From positions 1 to 49,020 of the forward strand of contig CAJQSJ010000050.1 in the NCBI GenBank assembly GCA_905612535.1: a stretch of 49,020 nucleotides of DNA, written 5' to 3'. The notes beneath the pieces were generated by a model. That model did no database searches, had not been told where the DNA came from, and saw only the letters and a list, made by a program, of their open reading frames with translations. The position numbers and the translations under genes are program-made. Of the stretch, positions 28,036 to 37,831 are shown one piece after another (within the stretch, counting starts at the first letter, position 1; each line of letters opens with the position of its first letter). Source of the DNA: an uncultured Pelagibacteraceae bacterium. Its GTDB lineage: Bacteria; Pseudomonadota; Alphaproteobacteria; Pelagibacterales; Pelagibacteraceae.

Positions 28036-29532
28036 ATGACTAATTTAATGATGCCTAGAATAGATAAAAAAACTATTTTAAAAAAAAAAATTATAGTCAA
28101 AAATTTAAAAAAAATTGTAAAGTCTGAAAACGTTCTAGATCATGAAGATGAACTGAGACCATTCGAAACAGATGGTCTTTCAGCTTATAAACAAAAACCA
28201 CTAATTGTTGTTTTTCCAGAAAATACTGAGCAAGTAAGTGAAATACTTAAATATTGTAACGACGAAAGAATAAAAGTCGTACCAAGAGGTGCTGGCACAG
28301 GATTGTCAGGAGGTGCATTACCACTGGCAGATTGTGTTCTTTTAAGTTTAGGAAAATTTAATAAAATTTTAGAAATAGATTATAAAAATAGATGTGTTGT
28401 TTCTCAGCCAGGAGTAACAAATTTATCTATAACACAAGCTGTCCAAGATAATAATTTTTATTATGCGCCAGACCCCTCGAGCCAAATAGCTTGTTCAATT
28501 GGTGGAAATGTAGCTGAAAATTCAGGTGGGATACATTCATTAAAATATGGAACTACAACTAACAATATCTTAGGAGCCGAAGTTGTTTTTATGGATGGCT
28601 CAATTTGTAAATTAGGAGGCAAAACTTTTGATTCAGAAGGCTATGATATTTTGGGTTTAATCACAGGCTCTGAAGGTCTTTTATGTGTAATTACAGAAGT
28701 AACTGTTAAAATTTTAAAAACTCCAGAAAGCGCAAAAGCAGCACTGATCGGTTTCCCAACTATAGAAGATGGCGGAAAATGTGTTTCGGATATTATATCT
28801 AGTGGAATAATACCAGCCGGAATGGAGATGATGGACAAAGAATTAATTCATGCTACCGATAAATTTGTAAAAGCTGGCTATCCAAGAAATGCAGAATCAA
28901 TGCTTATCGTAGAATTAGATGGCGCAAAGGCAGACGTTTTAGAATTAATGGAAAGAGTAAATAAAATAGCTAAAAAAAATAAGGCCTCAAGCATTAAAAT
29001 TAGTAAAAATGACAAAGAGAGATTAAAATTTTGGGCAGGAAGGAAAGCAGCATTTCCAGCTTGTGGAGACATGGCTCCAGATTATTATTGCATGGACGGT
29101 ACTATTCCAAGAGGAAAACTTGCTGAAGTATTAAAAGAAATTAAAAAATTATCAAAAAAATATAATCTGCCAGTTGCCAATGCTTTTCATGCAGGTGATG
29201 GAAATCTTCATCCGCTAATTATGTATAATTCTAATGATAAAAAAGAATTAGCTAAAACCGAAAAATTTGGTGAGGAAATCTTAAAGTATTGTGTAAAAGT
29301 AGGTGGTGTATTAACAGGAGAACACGGAGTGGGAATAGAAAAGAGAGAAATGATGTGTGAAATGTTTAATAATGACGACATCCAACAACAAATCAAAATT
29401 AAAAAAGCGTTAGATGTTAGTTCTTTATTAAATCCCGGAAAAGTATATCCAATATTACGCAAGTGTGCTGAAGAAGGGAGAGTCCATGTCCATGGAGGAA
29501 AAACTAAGTTTTTCAATATCCCAAGATTCTGA
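28036..29532 (+). CDS. glcD: Glycolate oxidase FAD-linked subunit
   Basis: VVFPENTEQVSEILKYCNDERIKVVPRGAGTGLSGGALP, SIGGNVAENSGGIHSLKYG, NAFHAGDGNLHPLI, GGVLTGEHGVGIEKREMM. Confidence 0.96.
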   Translation: MTNLMMPRIDKKTILKKKIIVKNLKKIVKSENVLDHEDELRPFETDGLSAYKQKPLIVVFPENTEQVSEILKYCNDERIKVVPRGAGTGLSGGALPLADCVLLSLGKFNKILEIDYKNRCVVSQPGVTNLSITQAVQDNNFYYAPDPSSQIACSIGGNVAENSGGIHSLKYGTTTNNILGAEVVFMDGSICKLGGKTFDSEGYDILGLITGSEGLLCVITEVTVKILKTPESAKAALIGFPTIEDGGKCVSDIISSGIIPAGMEMMDKELIHATDKFVKAGYPRNAESMLIVELDGAKADVLELMERVNKIAKKNKASSIKISKNDKERLKFWAGRKAAFPACGDMAPDYYCMDGTIPRGKLAEVLKEIKKLSKKYNLPVANAFHAGDGNLHPLIMYNSNDKKELAKTEKFGEEILKYCVKVGGVLTGEHGVGIEKREMMCEMFNNDDIQQQIKIKKALDVSSLLNPGKVYPILRKCAEEGRVHVHGGKTKFFNIPRF

Positions 29533-30763
29533 TTTAGAAACACCTGAAACAGAAGAAAAAGTATCAAATATTATTAAAAAATTTTATAAATCAAATATAA
29601 CTATAGAAATCATTGGATCTGGCTCGAAGAGAAAAATAGGTAAACCTTTACAATGTGGGAAGACTTTAAGTCTGTCAAAATTAACTGGCATTATCGAATA
29701 TCTTCCTGAAGAACTTTATATAAAAGTTAAGGCAGGAACAAGAATCGATAAAATAGAAAATGAGATAAAAAAAAAAAATCAACAATTGGCTTTCGAACCA
29801 ATTGATTTTGGATATTTATTTTTAGGAAAAAGTAATTGTGGAACAGCAGGAGGGCAAGTTGCGTGCAATATTGCCGGACCAAGAAGATTAAAATCAGGAA
29901 GTATAAGGGATCATGTTTTGGGATTTAGAGCTGTGAATGGTCGTGGAGAAATTATTAAATCAGGCGGAAATGTAGTTAAAAATGTTACTGGTTATGATTT
30001 GAGTAAATTAATTTGTAACTCGTATGGTACTTTAGTTGCAATAACAGAAGTTACCCTTAAAGTATTGCCGGCCCCTGAGGAAAATAACACTTTAGTTGTT
30101 CATAATTTAAACATAGAAACTTCTATGGAATATTTAGATCAAGTAATAAGTTCATCAAATGATATTTCTGGAGCAGTGTTTTTACCAATAAACTCAACTT
30201 GTGAAAATTGTAAAATGGATATTCAAAATACTTTTCAGTTAAATGATCTTAAACAAAAAGGTTCTCTCACCGCAGTAAGAGTTGAAGGCTCAAAAAAATC
30301 GGTAGATGAAAGGATTGAAATTTTAAAAACAAAAGTTGGAACTTCAGAATCAAATATTTCATTGCTTGGGAGCTTGCAGTCAACAATTTTTTGGAAAAAA
30401 ATTAGGAACTTAGAATTTTTTTCTGCAACAAAAAATAATATTTTTAGAATAGTTTTACCACCCACTGAAACTGCTAAATTACTTTATAAACTACCTAAGA
30501 AATTTAGCTATTTTATTGACTGGGGTGGCTCAGTAATTTGGGTGGAGGCTTGCGAATTATCTGAACAATACTTTAATTCTATAAGAAAAAAAGTGTTGAT
30601 GCATGGCGGTTATATTTCTATGATAAAAAATTCTGATTTTTTACCCTATGTAGAGGATGTTTTCACTATTAATAATGCAAGATTTAATATCTCGCAAAAC
30701 ATTAAGAAAAGTTTTGACCCAAAAAGAATTCTTAATCCAGGAAAAATGTATTCGGGTATATAA
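29486..30763 (+). CDS. glcE: Glycolate oxidase FAD-binding subunit
   Basis: FEPIDFGYLFLGKSNCGTAGGQVACNIAGPRRLKSGSIRDHVLGFRAVNGRGEIIKSGGNVVKNVTGYDLSKL. Overlaps the 3' end of glcD; start 29465, 29486 or 29492 uncertain. Confidence 0.95.
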   Translation: MSMEEKLSFSISQDSDLETPETEEKVSNIIKKFYKSNITIEIIGSGSKRKIGKPLQCGKTLSLSKLTGIIEYLPEELYIKVKAGTRIDKIENEIKKKNQQLAFEPIDFGYLFLGKSNCGTAGGQVACNIAGPRRLKSGSIRDHVLGFRAVNGRGEIIKSGGNVVKNVTGYDLSKLICNSYGTLVAITEVTLKVLPAPEENNTLVVHNLNIETSMEYLDQVISSSNDISGAVFLPINSTCENCKMDIQNTFQLNDLKQKGSLTAVRVEGSKKSVDERIEILKTKVGTSESNISLLGSLQSTIFWKKIRNLEFFSATKNNIFRIVLPPTETAKLLYKLPKKFSYFIDWGGSVIWVEACELSEQYFNSIRKKVLMHGGYISMIKNSDFLPYVEDVFTINNARFNISQNIKKSFDPKRILNPGKMYSGI

Positions 30764-32068
30764 ATGGAAACTAATTTTACAGAAAAGCAACTTGAAGATA
30801 AAGATAATAAATCAAGTGAAAAAATTTTAAGAAAGTGTGTTCATTGTGGTTTTTGCAACGCGACTTGTCCAACGTATAATCTTTTGGGAGATGAACTGGA
30901 TGGACCAAGAGGAAGAATATATTTAATTAAAGATATGTTAGAAAAAAATAAACCCGCCAACGAAAAAATTGTTAAGCATATAGATAGATGTCTTTCTTGT
31001 TACAGCTGTATGACAACATGTCCTTCCGGTGTAAATTATATGCATCTTATCGATCATGGTAGATCACATATAGAAAAGACCTATAAAAGACCTTTTGGTG
31101 AGAGAATTATTAGAAATTTTTTGGCTTGGTCTTTGTCAAAAGGTATAAATTTTAGGATTGTTTCAATATTAACACTAATTGCAAAACCATTTAGTTTTTT
31201 ATTTCCTAAAAAAATAAAAAAAATGATTAGTTTAATGCCAACTAACTTTCCAAAAAAAACACTTTCTGAAATGGAAGTTTATTCTCCTGAAAATAAAAAA
31301 AAAGTTGCAAGAGTTGCTTTACTTGTGGGCTGTGTTCAAAAAGTTATTTCACCACAAATAAACGAATCAACCATCAGACTTTTAAATAGACATGGAATTG
31401 AAGTAGTTGTACCGAAGCTTATCGATTGTTGTGGTTCTTTAAATCATCATTTGGGTAAAGAAAAAAGTTCAAAAGAAACTTTTAAAAATAATATTTCTGT
31501 TTGGTATGAAGAGTATTTAAATAACGGACTTGATGCAATAATTTCGAATACTTCTGGCTGCGGAACTACGCTTAAGGATTATGGCTTTATATTTAGAAAT
31601 GATAAAGAATTTAAAAAAAAAGCTAAAAAAATATCTGAATTAAGCAAGGACATAACAGAATATTTAGATGAAAATGTTAAACTTAACTTTATCAGCATGA
31701 GCAAATCAGAAAAAAAATATAAAATTGCATATCATTCGGCATGTTCAATGCAACATGGGCAAAAAGTTCACAACCAGCCTATTAATTTAATTAAGAAGAC
31801 GGGAAATGAAGTTGTTGAAATACCAGAAGGTCACATTTGCTGTGGATCAGCCGGCACTTATAATCTGCTTCAAAGTGATATTGCTAGCGAGTTGTTGAAG
31901 AACAAGATCAAAAATATTGAAAAGATTAAGCCAGAAATAATTTCTACTGGAAATATTGGTTGTATAACCCAAATTTCCACTGCTACAAATATACCAATTT
32001 TACATACCATTGAAATTATTGACTGGTATACTGGTGGACCCAAACCTAAAGTTTTAATGAAGATATGA
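30764..32068 (+). CDS. glcF: Glycolate oxidase iron-sulfur subunit
   Basis: Two 4Fe-4S motifs (CVHCGFCNATCPTY, CLSCYSCMTTCPSG) and CCG-type motifs (DCCGSLNHH, HICCGSAGTYN). Confidence 0.97.
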   Translation: METNFTEKQLEDKDNKSSEKILRKCVHCGFCNATCPTYNLLGDELDGPRGRIYLIKDMLEKNKPANEKIVKHIDRCLSCYSCMTTCPSGVNYMHLIDHGRSHIEKTYKRPFGERIIRNFLAWSLSKGINFRIVSILTLIAKPFSFLFPKKIKKMISLMPTNFPKKTLSEMEVYSPENKKKVARVALLVGCVQKVISPQINESTIRLLNRHGIEVVVPKLIDCCGSLNHHLGKEKSSKETFKNNISVWYEEYLNNGLDAIISNTSGCGTTLKDYGFIFRNDKEFKKKAKKISELSKDITEYLDENVKLNFISMSKSEKKYKIAYHSACSMQHGQKVHNQPINLIKKTGNEVVEIPEGHICCGSAGTYNLLQSDIASELLKNKIKNIEKIKPEIISTGNIGCITQISTATNIPILHTIEIIDWYTGGPKPKVLMKI

Positions 32069-33018
32069 AAAAAATATTGATTACAAGAAAACTTTTACCT
32101 CTGAGTGAAAAGTATGCTTTAAAAATTTTTAATGCAAAATTAAATAAGGAAGACAAAATAATTAACCAAGAAGATTTGATTAAGGGTAGTAATGATTGTG
32201 ATGGAATACTTTCTTCTTTAACCGAAAAGATAGATGCTGGTGTAATTGCAAAACTCTCTAGCAGTGTAAAAATTATTTCTAATTTTGCGGTCGGCTATGG
32301 AAACATAGATATAGTAGCAGCTAGAAAAAGAAATATTGTAGTAACAAATACCCCAGATGTTTTAACAGACGCAACAGCAGAAATTGCTATACTTATTTTA
32401 TTAGGAGCAGCCAGAAGAGCTAAAGAAGGTGCAGAATGGGCAAATAAAAAAGATTGGAAATGGTCAGCGGATTTTTTAATGGGGAAACAATTAACTGGAG
32501 CCAGATTAGGAATTTTAGGAATGGGTAGAATTGGTAGAGCTGTTGCTAATATAGCAAGATCTTTTGGAATGATTATTCATTATCATAATAGATCTCAGTT
32601 GGACAAAAATTTAGAAAAAGAAGCAATTTATCATAATTCTTTAGAAAGTTTACTTTCAGTCTCAGATTTTTTTTCAATTAACTGTCCAGCTACTAAAGAA
32701 ACTAAACATATTATTAACAAAGATACTTTAAAATGTTTTCCTGATGGAGCCGTTCTTTCTAATAGCGCACGTGGAGACATGATCGATGACGACGCTATGG
32801 TTAAATCATTAAAAAGTGGTAAAATTTTCTCTTTAGGTCTAGATGCCTACAATGGTGAACCAAATATTCATCCAGATTACGCAACTTTGCCTAATGTATT
32901 TGTTCTACCACATCTTGGAAGTTCCACTATAAAAACTAGAACTGCGATGGGTAATCTTGCGGTAAGCAATCTCGAAGAATTTTTTAAAACTGGAAAGTGC
33001 AAAAATACAGTTAAATGA
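32065..33018 (+). CDS. D-isomer 2-hydroxyacid dehydrogenase (glyoxylate/hydroxypyruvate reductase-like)
   Basis: NFAVGYGNIDI, NTPDVLTDATAEIA, LGILGMGRIGRAVANIARSFGM, NSARGDMIDDDA, LPHLGSSTIKTR. Confidence 0.95.
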   Translation: MKKILITRKLLPLSEKYALKIFNAKLNKEDKIINQEDLIKGSNDCDGILSSLTEKIDAGVIAKLSSSVKIISNFAVGYGNIDIVAARKRNIVVTNTPDVLTDATAEIAILILLGAARRAKEGAEWANKKDWKWSADFLMGKQLTGARLGILGMGRIGRAVANIARSFGMIIHYHNRSQLDKNLEKEAIYHNSLESLLSVSDFFSINCPATKETKHIINKDTLKCFPDGAVLSNSARGDMIDDDAMVKSLKSGKIFSLGLDAYNGEPNIHPDYATLPNVFVLPHLGSSTIKTRTAMGNLAVSNLEEFFKTGKCKNTVK

Positions 33019-33147
33019 ATTCAATTAAAAATTGTATTTAATTTCTTTCAACTTTTACGTTATTTATCAATATTTTTTAAAAGTTTAGAAAGACTCCAGC
33101 AAGAAGATGTGTTTCAATTAATCATTAAGTTAAATAGGAGAAAACAT

Positions 33148-34290
33148 ATGTCAAAAAATAAAATGTTAAAAGGAATCAAAACTCCTTCAAGACGTAAGTT
33201 CTTTAAAGCCGCTGCTGCTACTGGTGCAGTTGCTGCTGCTACACTAGCAATGCCTTCCATTGCCAAAGCTGCTGAAACACTAAAAGTACAAGCTGCTTGG
33301 GGTGGGGGAATTTTTCTAGAGAATGCACAGGCGTACGTTAAAAGAGTTAACGAAATGTCTGGAGGTAGTTTGAAAATCGATTTACTACCGGTAAATTCTG
33401 TAGTTAAAACTAGTCAAATGCAAGATGCTGTTCACAGAGGAGTTTTAGATGGAGCTCACTATGTACCGGCATATTGGTATAGTAAATCCGCTGCGGCTTC
33501 TCTTTTCGGAACTGGCCCTTGTTGGGGTTGGAGCGCAAATGAGATGTTAGGTTGGATCCATTACGGTGGAGGGTCACAATTGTTTAATGAGCTAATGGGT
33601 AGTCTAGGACTAAACGTAGTTAGTTTCTTTAACAGCGCAATGCCAGCTCAACCGTTAGGATGGTTTAAAGAGCAAATCAAAAAATCTTCTCAAATGAAAG
33701 GTTTGAAATATCGTACTGTGGGATTAGCTGCAGATGTTCTTGGAGAAATGGGAATGTCAGTAGTTCAATTACCTGGTGGAGAAATTCAAGCAGCAATGAA
33801 AAGTGGATTAATTGATGCTGCGGAGTTTAACAACCCAACTTCAGACAGTGACTTTGGTATGCAAGATGTATCAAAACATTATCACTTAGCAAGCTTTCAC
33901 CAGTCGCAAGAATGTTTTGAAGTAACATTCAACAAGAAAAAGTTTGACAATCTCGCTCCAGAATTACAAAAAATTCTTGAGTATGCTTCTGAAGCTGAAA
34001 ACTCTAACTTCTTCTGGAACAACACATTAAGATATGCTGATGATCTTGTTAAATTAAAAAACAAGCTTGGCGTTAATGTTTATAGAACGCCAGACGGTGT
34101 TATGGCTGATCAGTTAAAAGCATGGGATGTGATTACTGACAAATTTTCAAAGAAAGATCCTTTCTTTAAAAAAGTTGTAGATTCACAAAAAGTATATGCT
34201 AAGAAAGTTATGGCATATCTATTGCTTAACCAACCTGATTACACAATGGCATACAAACATCACTTTGGTGAACCTGCAAAAGCAATTTAG
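33148..34290 (+). CDS. TRAP transporter substrate-binding protein (DctP family), Tat-like signal
   Basis: SRRKFFKAAAATGAVAAATLAMPSIAKA signal; binding protein with WGGGIFLENAQAYVKRVNEMSGGSLKIDLLP; followed by dctQ/dctM. Start at ATG 33148 after AGGAGAAAACAT. Confidence 0.95.
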   Translation: MSKNKMLKGIKTPSRRKFFKAAAATGAVAAATLAMPSIAKAAETLKVQAAWGGGIFLENAQAYVKRVNEMSGGSLKIDLLPVNSVVKTSQMQDAVHRGVLDGAHYVPAYWYSKSAAASLFGTGPCWGWSANEMLGWIHYGGGSQLFNELMGSLGLNVVSFFNSAMPAQPLGWFKEQIKKSSQMKGLKYRTVGLAADVLGEMGMSVVQLPGGEIQAAMKSGLIDAAEFNNPTSDSDFGMQDVSKHYHLASFHQSQECFEVTFNKKKFDNLAPELQKILEYASEAENSNFFWNNTLRYADDLVKLKNKLGVNVYRTPDGVMADQLKAWDVITDKFSKKDPFFKKVVDSQKVYAKKVMAYLLLNQPDYTMAYKHHFGEPAKAI

Positions 34291-34311
34291 TTAATCAAGG
34301 TATAATTTTTT

Positions 34312-34340
34312 AAGGGCGGCTTTAAAAGTCGCCCTTTTCA
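34312..34340 (+). terminator. Hairpin between dctP-like and dctQ-like genes (partial terminator/attenuator)
   Basis: AAGGGCG - GCTTTAAAAGT - CGCCCTT, then TTTTCA. Confidence 0.7.
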
Positions 34341-34354
34341 ATTAAGCTAAACAA

Positions 34355-34948
34355 ATGGAAAAATATATATACTTTTTTGAAAGTTTAAGTATCTGGATAG
34401 GTAGAGCTTTTGGTTGGTGTATTTTAGTTTTAACCCTTTCAGTTACATATGAAGTTTTCGTAAGGTACGTTTTAAATGCTCCTACCGTTTGGGCGTTTGA
34501 TATGATGGTGCAAATGTATGGTGCATTATTTTTAATGGCCGGACCATACGCATTAGCTCAAGACGCTCATGTAAGAGGCGATGTTATATACAGATTATTT
34601 TCATTTAAAGTACAAGCGCGGATTGATTTAATACTTTATATATTTTTCTTTTTCCCCGGAATGCTGGCTTTGTTTTATTTTGGTTATGAAATTGCATCAG
34701 ACTCTTGGAGATATAAAGAAGTTAGCTGGAATAGTCCTGCTCGAATTCAAATTTATTTTTTTAAATCTCTAATCCCTCTTGCTGGAGGATTATTAATCTT
34801 ACAGGGGATTTCAGAATCCATGAGATGTATTCTTTGTATTAGAGAAGGCAAATGGCCGAAAAGACATGAAGATGTTCGCGAAACTGAAGAGAATTTAATT
34901 TCAAAACAAAAGGAAGCAGAAAGACAAAGAAAGGCTTTAGAACAATAA
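34355..34948 (+). CDS. TRAP transporter small permease (DctQ)
   Basis: VTYEVFVRYVLNAPTVWAFDMMVQMYGALFLMAGPYALAQDAHVRGDVIYR. Confidence 0.95.
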   Translation: MEKYIYFFESLSIWIGRAFGWCILVLTLSVTYEVFVRYVLNAPTVWAFDMMVQMYGALFLMAGPYALAQDAHVRGDVIYRLFSFKVQARIDLILYIFFFFPGMLALFYFGYEIASDSWRYKEVSWNSPARIQIYFFKSLIPLAGGLLILQGISESMRCILCIREGKWPKRHEDVRETEENLISKQKEAERQRKALEQ

Positions 34949-34949
34949 G

Positions 34950-36296
34950 ATGACAGATCCACAAGTTGCAATTCTAATGTTGTCAATATTTATTTTCCTA
35001 GTATTGTTAGGATTTCCAATAGCATTTACCTTGATAGCAATGGGAGTAGGTTTTGGATATTACGCTTACTTTGAAGAGGGCAATTTATTTCTTAACAAGA
35101 TTTTTTATTTACTCAATCAGAACGCTTACTCTGTCATGGAGAACGACGTTCTTGTGGCCATACCATTATTTTTGTTTATGGGCTATGTCGTAGAGCGAGC
35201 AAATATAGTAAACCGTTTATTTTTTAGTTTACAATTAGCTACACGACACCTTCCAGGATCAATGGCTGTAGCGGCGCTCGCTACTTGTGCAATATTTGCA
35301 ACAGCAAGCGGTATTATAGGTGCAGTAGTCACCCTAATGGGGTTACTGGCTTTCCCAGCTATGGTAAAAGCAAATTATGATCGAGGATTTGCGGCGGGAG
35401 TTATTTGTGCCGGTGGAACACTTGGAATTTTAATTCCTCCAAGTATTATGCTTATTGTTTATGCGGCGATTGCAGAACTATCTCCATTAAGGCTTTATGC
35501 TGCAGCAATATTTCCAGGATTTTTACTTGCAGGCTTTTATATGGTTTATGTTGTTGGTTATGCGTTTTTTAAACCAAGTATAGCTCCCAAACCTTTAGAA
35601 GAAGAAATTCCTCCAATAAAAACTATTATTTTACAGTTAATAACTTCGTTTTTACCATTAGCACTATTAATTTTTACAGTCCTTGGTTCTATTTTATTCG
35701 GATTAGCTACCCCCGCAGAAGCCGCAGCTATTGGTGCATTTGGAGGTTTGTTTTTGGCTTATTGCTATAAGTCTCTAACTTTTGAAGGTTTAAAACAATC
35801 TGTGTATTTAACAGCAAAAACTACTGCGATGGTTTGTTGGTTATTCGTTGGATCTTGGACTTTTGCCTCTGTTTTTTCATACTTGGGCGGACACACAGTT
35901 GTAGAGCATTGGATACTTGGTTTTAATTTAGAGCCTTGGCAATTTCTTGTACTAGTTCAAATTATAATTTTTTTACTTGGGTGGCCTCTTGAATGGACAG
36001 AAATATTAATTATATTTGTACCAATTTTTTTACCTATGCTTGATACATTTGGAGTGAACCCTTATTTCTTTGCAATGTTGGTGGCATTAAATCTCCAAAC
36101 TTCGTTTTTAACCCCCCCCATGGCCATGGCAGCCTATTATTTAAAAGGAGTGGTTGGTGATCAAATTGAGTTAGTAGATATATTTAAAAATATAACTCCA
36201 TATTTATTCATAGTAATATTTACAATGGTGTTGATGTATAATTTTCCGCAAATAGCATTATTTTTACCAGATTACTTTTTTGGTGTAGGAAAATAA
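34950..36296 (+). CDS. TRAP transporter large permease (DctM)
   Basis: FLVLLGFPIAFTLIAMGVGFG, VAIPLFLFMGYVVERANI, GTLGILIPPSIMLIVYA, FLTPPMAMAAYYLKGV. Confidence 0.97.
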   Translation: MTDPQVAILMLSIFIFLVLLGFPIAFTLIAMGVGFGYYAYFEEGNLFLNKIFYLLNQNAYSVMENDVLVAIPLFLFMGYVVERANIVNRLFFSLQLATRHLPGSMAVAALATCAIFATASGIIGAVVTLMGLLAFPAMVKANYDRGFAAGVICAGGTLGILIPPSIMLIVYAAIAELSPLRLYAAAIFPGFLLAGFYMVYVVGYAFFKPSIAPKPLEEEIPPIKTIILQLITSFLPLALLIFTVLGSILFGLATPAEAAAIGAFGGLFLAYCYKSLTFEGLKQSVYLTAKTTAMVCWLFVGSWTFASVFSYLGGHTVVEHWILGFNLEPWQFLVLVQIIIFLLGWPLEWTEILIIFVPIFLPMLDTFGVNPYFFAMLVALNLQTSFLTPPMAMAAYYLKGVVGDQIELVDIFKNITPYLFIVIFTMVLMYNFPQIALFLPDYFFGVGK

Positions 36297-36301
36297 TATT
36301 T

Positions 36302-37624
36302 ATGCCTTCTATTAAAAACTCAGCTGTGGAAATGGTGCGGGCTATAAAAAAAGGAGAAGTCTCATCTGAAGAACTTGTAAAAAGTTATATAGAACAAATA
36401 AAAAAAAAAGAAAAAGACATAGAAGCCTTTCAATTTTTTGATGAAGAACTTGTTCTTGCTCAAGCAAAAAAATTAGATGCATTGCATCAAGCTGGGCAAC
36501 ATGGAGACCTCCATGGAATTCCGGTGGGTGTTAAAGATATTTTTGATACAGTTGATATGCCAACTGAAGACGGGACCGAAATTCATAAAAATAATCCAAG
36601 CTTAAATGACTGTACAGTTGTATCTAAATTGAAGCAAGCAGGGGCGATCATTATGGGAAAAACAGTCACAACTGAACTTGCTTATTATTCGTCTGGCAAA
36701 ACCAAAAATCCTCATGATCTAAGTAGAACACCAGGAGGTTCATCGAGTGGTTCAGCTGCAGCTGTGGCATCACATATGGTTCCACTTGCTGTCGGAAGTC
36801 AAACTAACGGTTCGGTAATTAGACCAGCTTCTTATTGTGGTGTAGTAGGTTACAAGCCTACAAAAGGTTTAATCTCACGCCATTTGGTTATGCAAATTTC
36901 ACGAACATTAGACCATGTTGGTATTTTTGCTAACTCTATTGAAGATGCTGCATTAATTAGCGAACAACTTATTGGTTATGATAAACAAGACCCTGACACA
37001 TCACTAAATCCAAAACCCAAATTATTAAATGCAAGTAAAGCAAAACCGCCAATGGAACCTTTGCTTGCTTATATTAAATTACCATTTATGAATAAATTAG
37101 ATGAAGATGCTGCCGAAGGGTTTAAAGAAGTAAAAGATGAGCTCAAAGGCCAAGTAGATGAAATTGAGTTACCAGAAGGTTTTGGTAAAATACCGGAGTG
37201 GCATAAAATAATTATGGAATCAGATATGGCAGCATCTTTTTCAGAAGAATATAAAAAATCAAAAAATAAATTAAGTGATAAAATTATAGAAGCTATCGAA
37301 AGAGGAATGAAGTACACTTCTATGGAATATAATAATGCCCTGTTAAAGATTGACGTAGCTAACGCGTACTTTAAACAATTTTTTCATGATTATGACGCAA
37401 TCTTAACTCCATCTGCTAACGGCGAAGCCACGCAAGGTTTACAGTCTACAGGAGACCCAATTTTTTCTACAGTTTGGACATACTGTGGAATGCCGTCTAT
37501 TAGTTTACCTTTATTACAAGGAAAAAATAAACTTCCTATAGGAATACAGCTTGTTTCATCTTTATATGATGATGAAAGATTATTTAGAAATGCAAGCTGG
37601 TTAACAAGTAAAATTAAAGCGTGA
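36302..37624 (+). CDS. Amidase signature family protein
   Basis: GVKDIFDTVDMPTEDGTEI, TPGGSSSGSAAAVASHMVPLAVGSQTNGSVIRPASYCGVVGYKPTKG. Confidence 0.95.
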   Translation: MPSIKNSAVEMVRAIKKGEVSSEELVKSYIEQIKKKEKDIEAFQFFDEELVLAQAKKLDALHQAGQHGDLHGIPVGVKDIFDTVDMPTEDGTEIHKNNPSLNDCTVVSKLKQAGAIIMGKTVTTELAYYSSGKTKNPHDLSRTPGGSSSGSAAAVASHMVPLAVGSQTNGSVIRPASYCGVVGYKPTKGLISRHLVMQISRTLDHVGIFANSIEDAALISEQLIGYDKQDPDTSLNPKPKLLNASKAKPPMEPLLAYIKLPFMNKLDEDAAEGFKEVKDELKGQVDEIELPEGFGKIPEWHKIIMESDMAASFSEEYKKSKNKLSDKIIEAIERGMKYTSMEYNNALLKIDVANAYFKQFFHDYDAILTPSANGEATQGLQSTGDPIFSTVWTYCGMPSISLPLLQGKNKLPIGIQLVSSLYDDERLFRNASWLTSKIKA

Positions 37625-37636
37625 TTAAATATTGAT

Positions 37637-37822
37637 ATGAAAATAAGTGAAAAACTAATAATTATTTTAAGTATATTTATTTTTGCAACATTTGTTATTG
37701 GTTTAGCATGGAGTATAAGCACAGGTCTCGCAGGTTTTTGGAGAGGGCTTCCTTTTTGGTTTATAGTTTTATTTGTTTTATTTCTTTTAATCTACGATTC
37801 TTTAAAAACTATTAAAAAATAA
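37637..37822 (+). CDS. Small membrane protein, unknown
   Basis: 61 aa, two TM-like segments, 13 nt after the amidase stop. Confidence 0.6.
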   Translation: MKISEKLIIILSIFIFATFVIGLAWSISTGLAGFWRGLPFWFIVLFVLFLLIYDSLKTIKK

Positions 37823-37831
37823 TATAATTCG

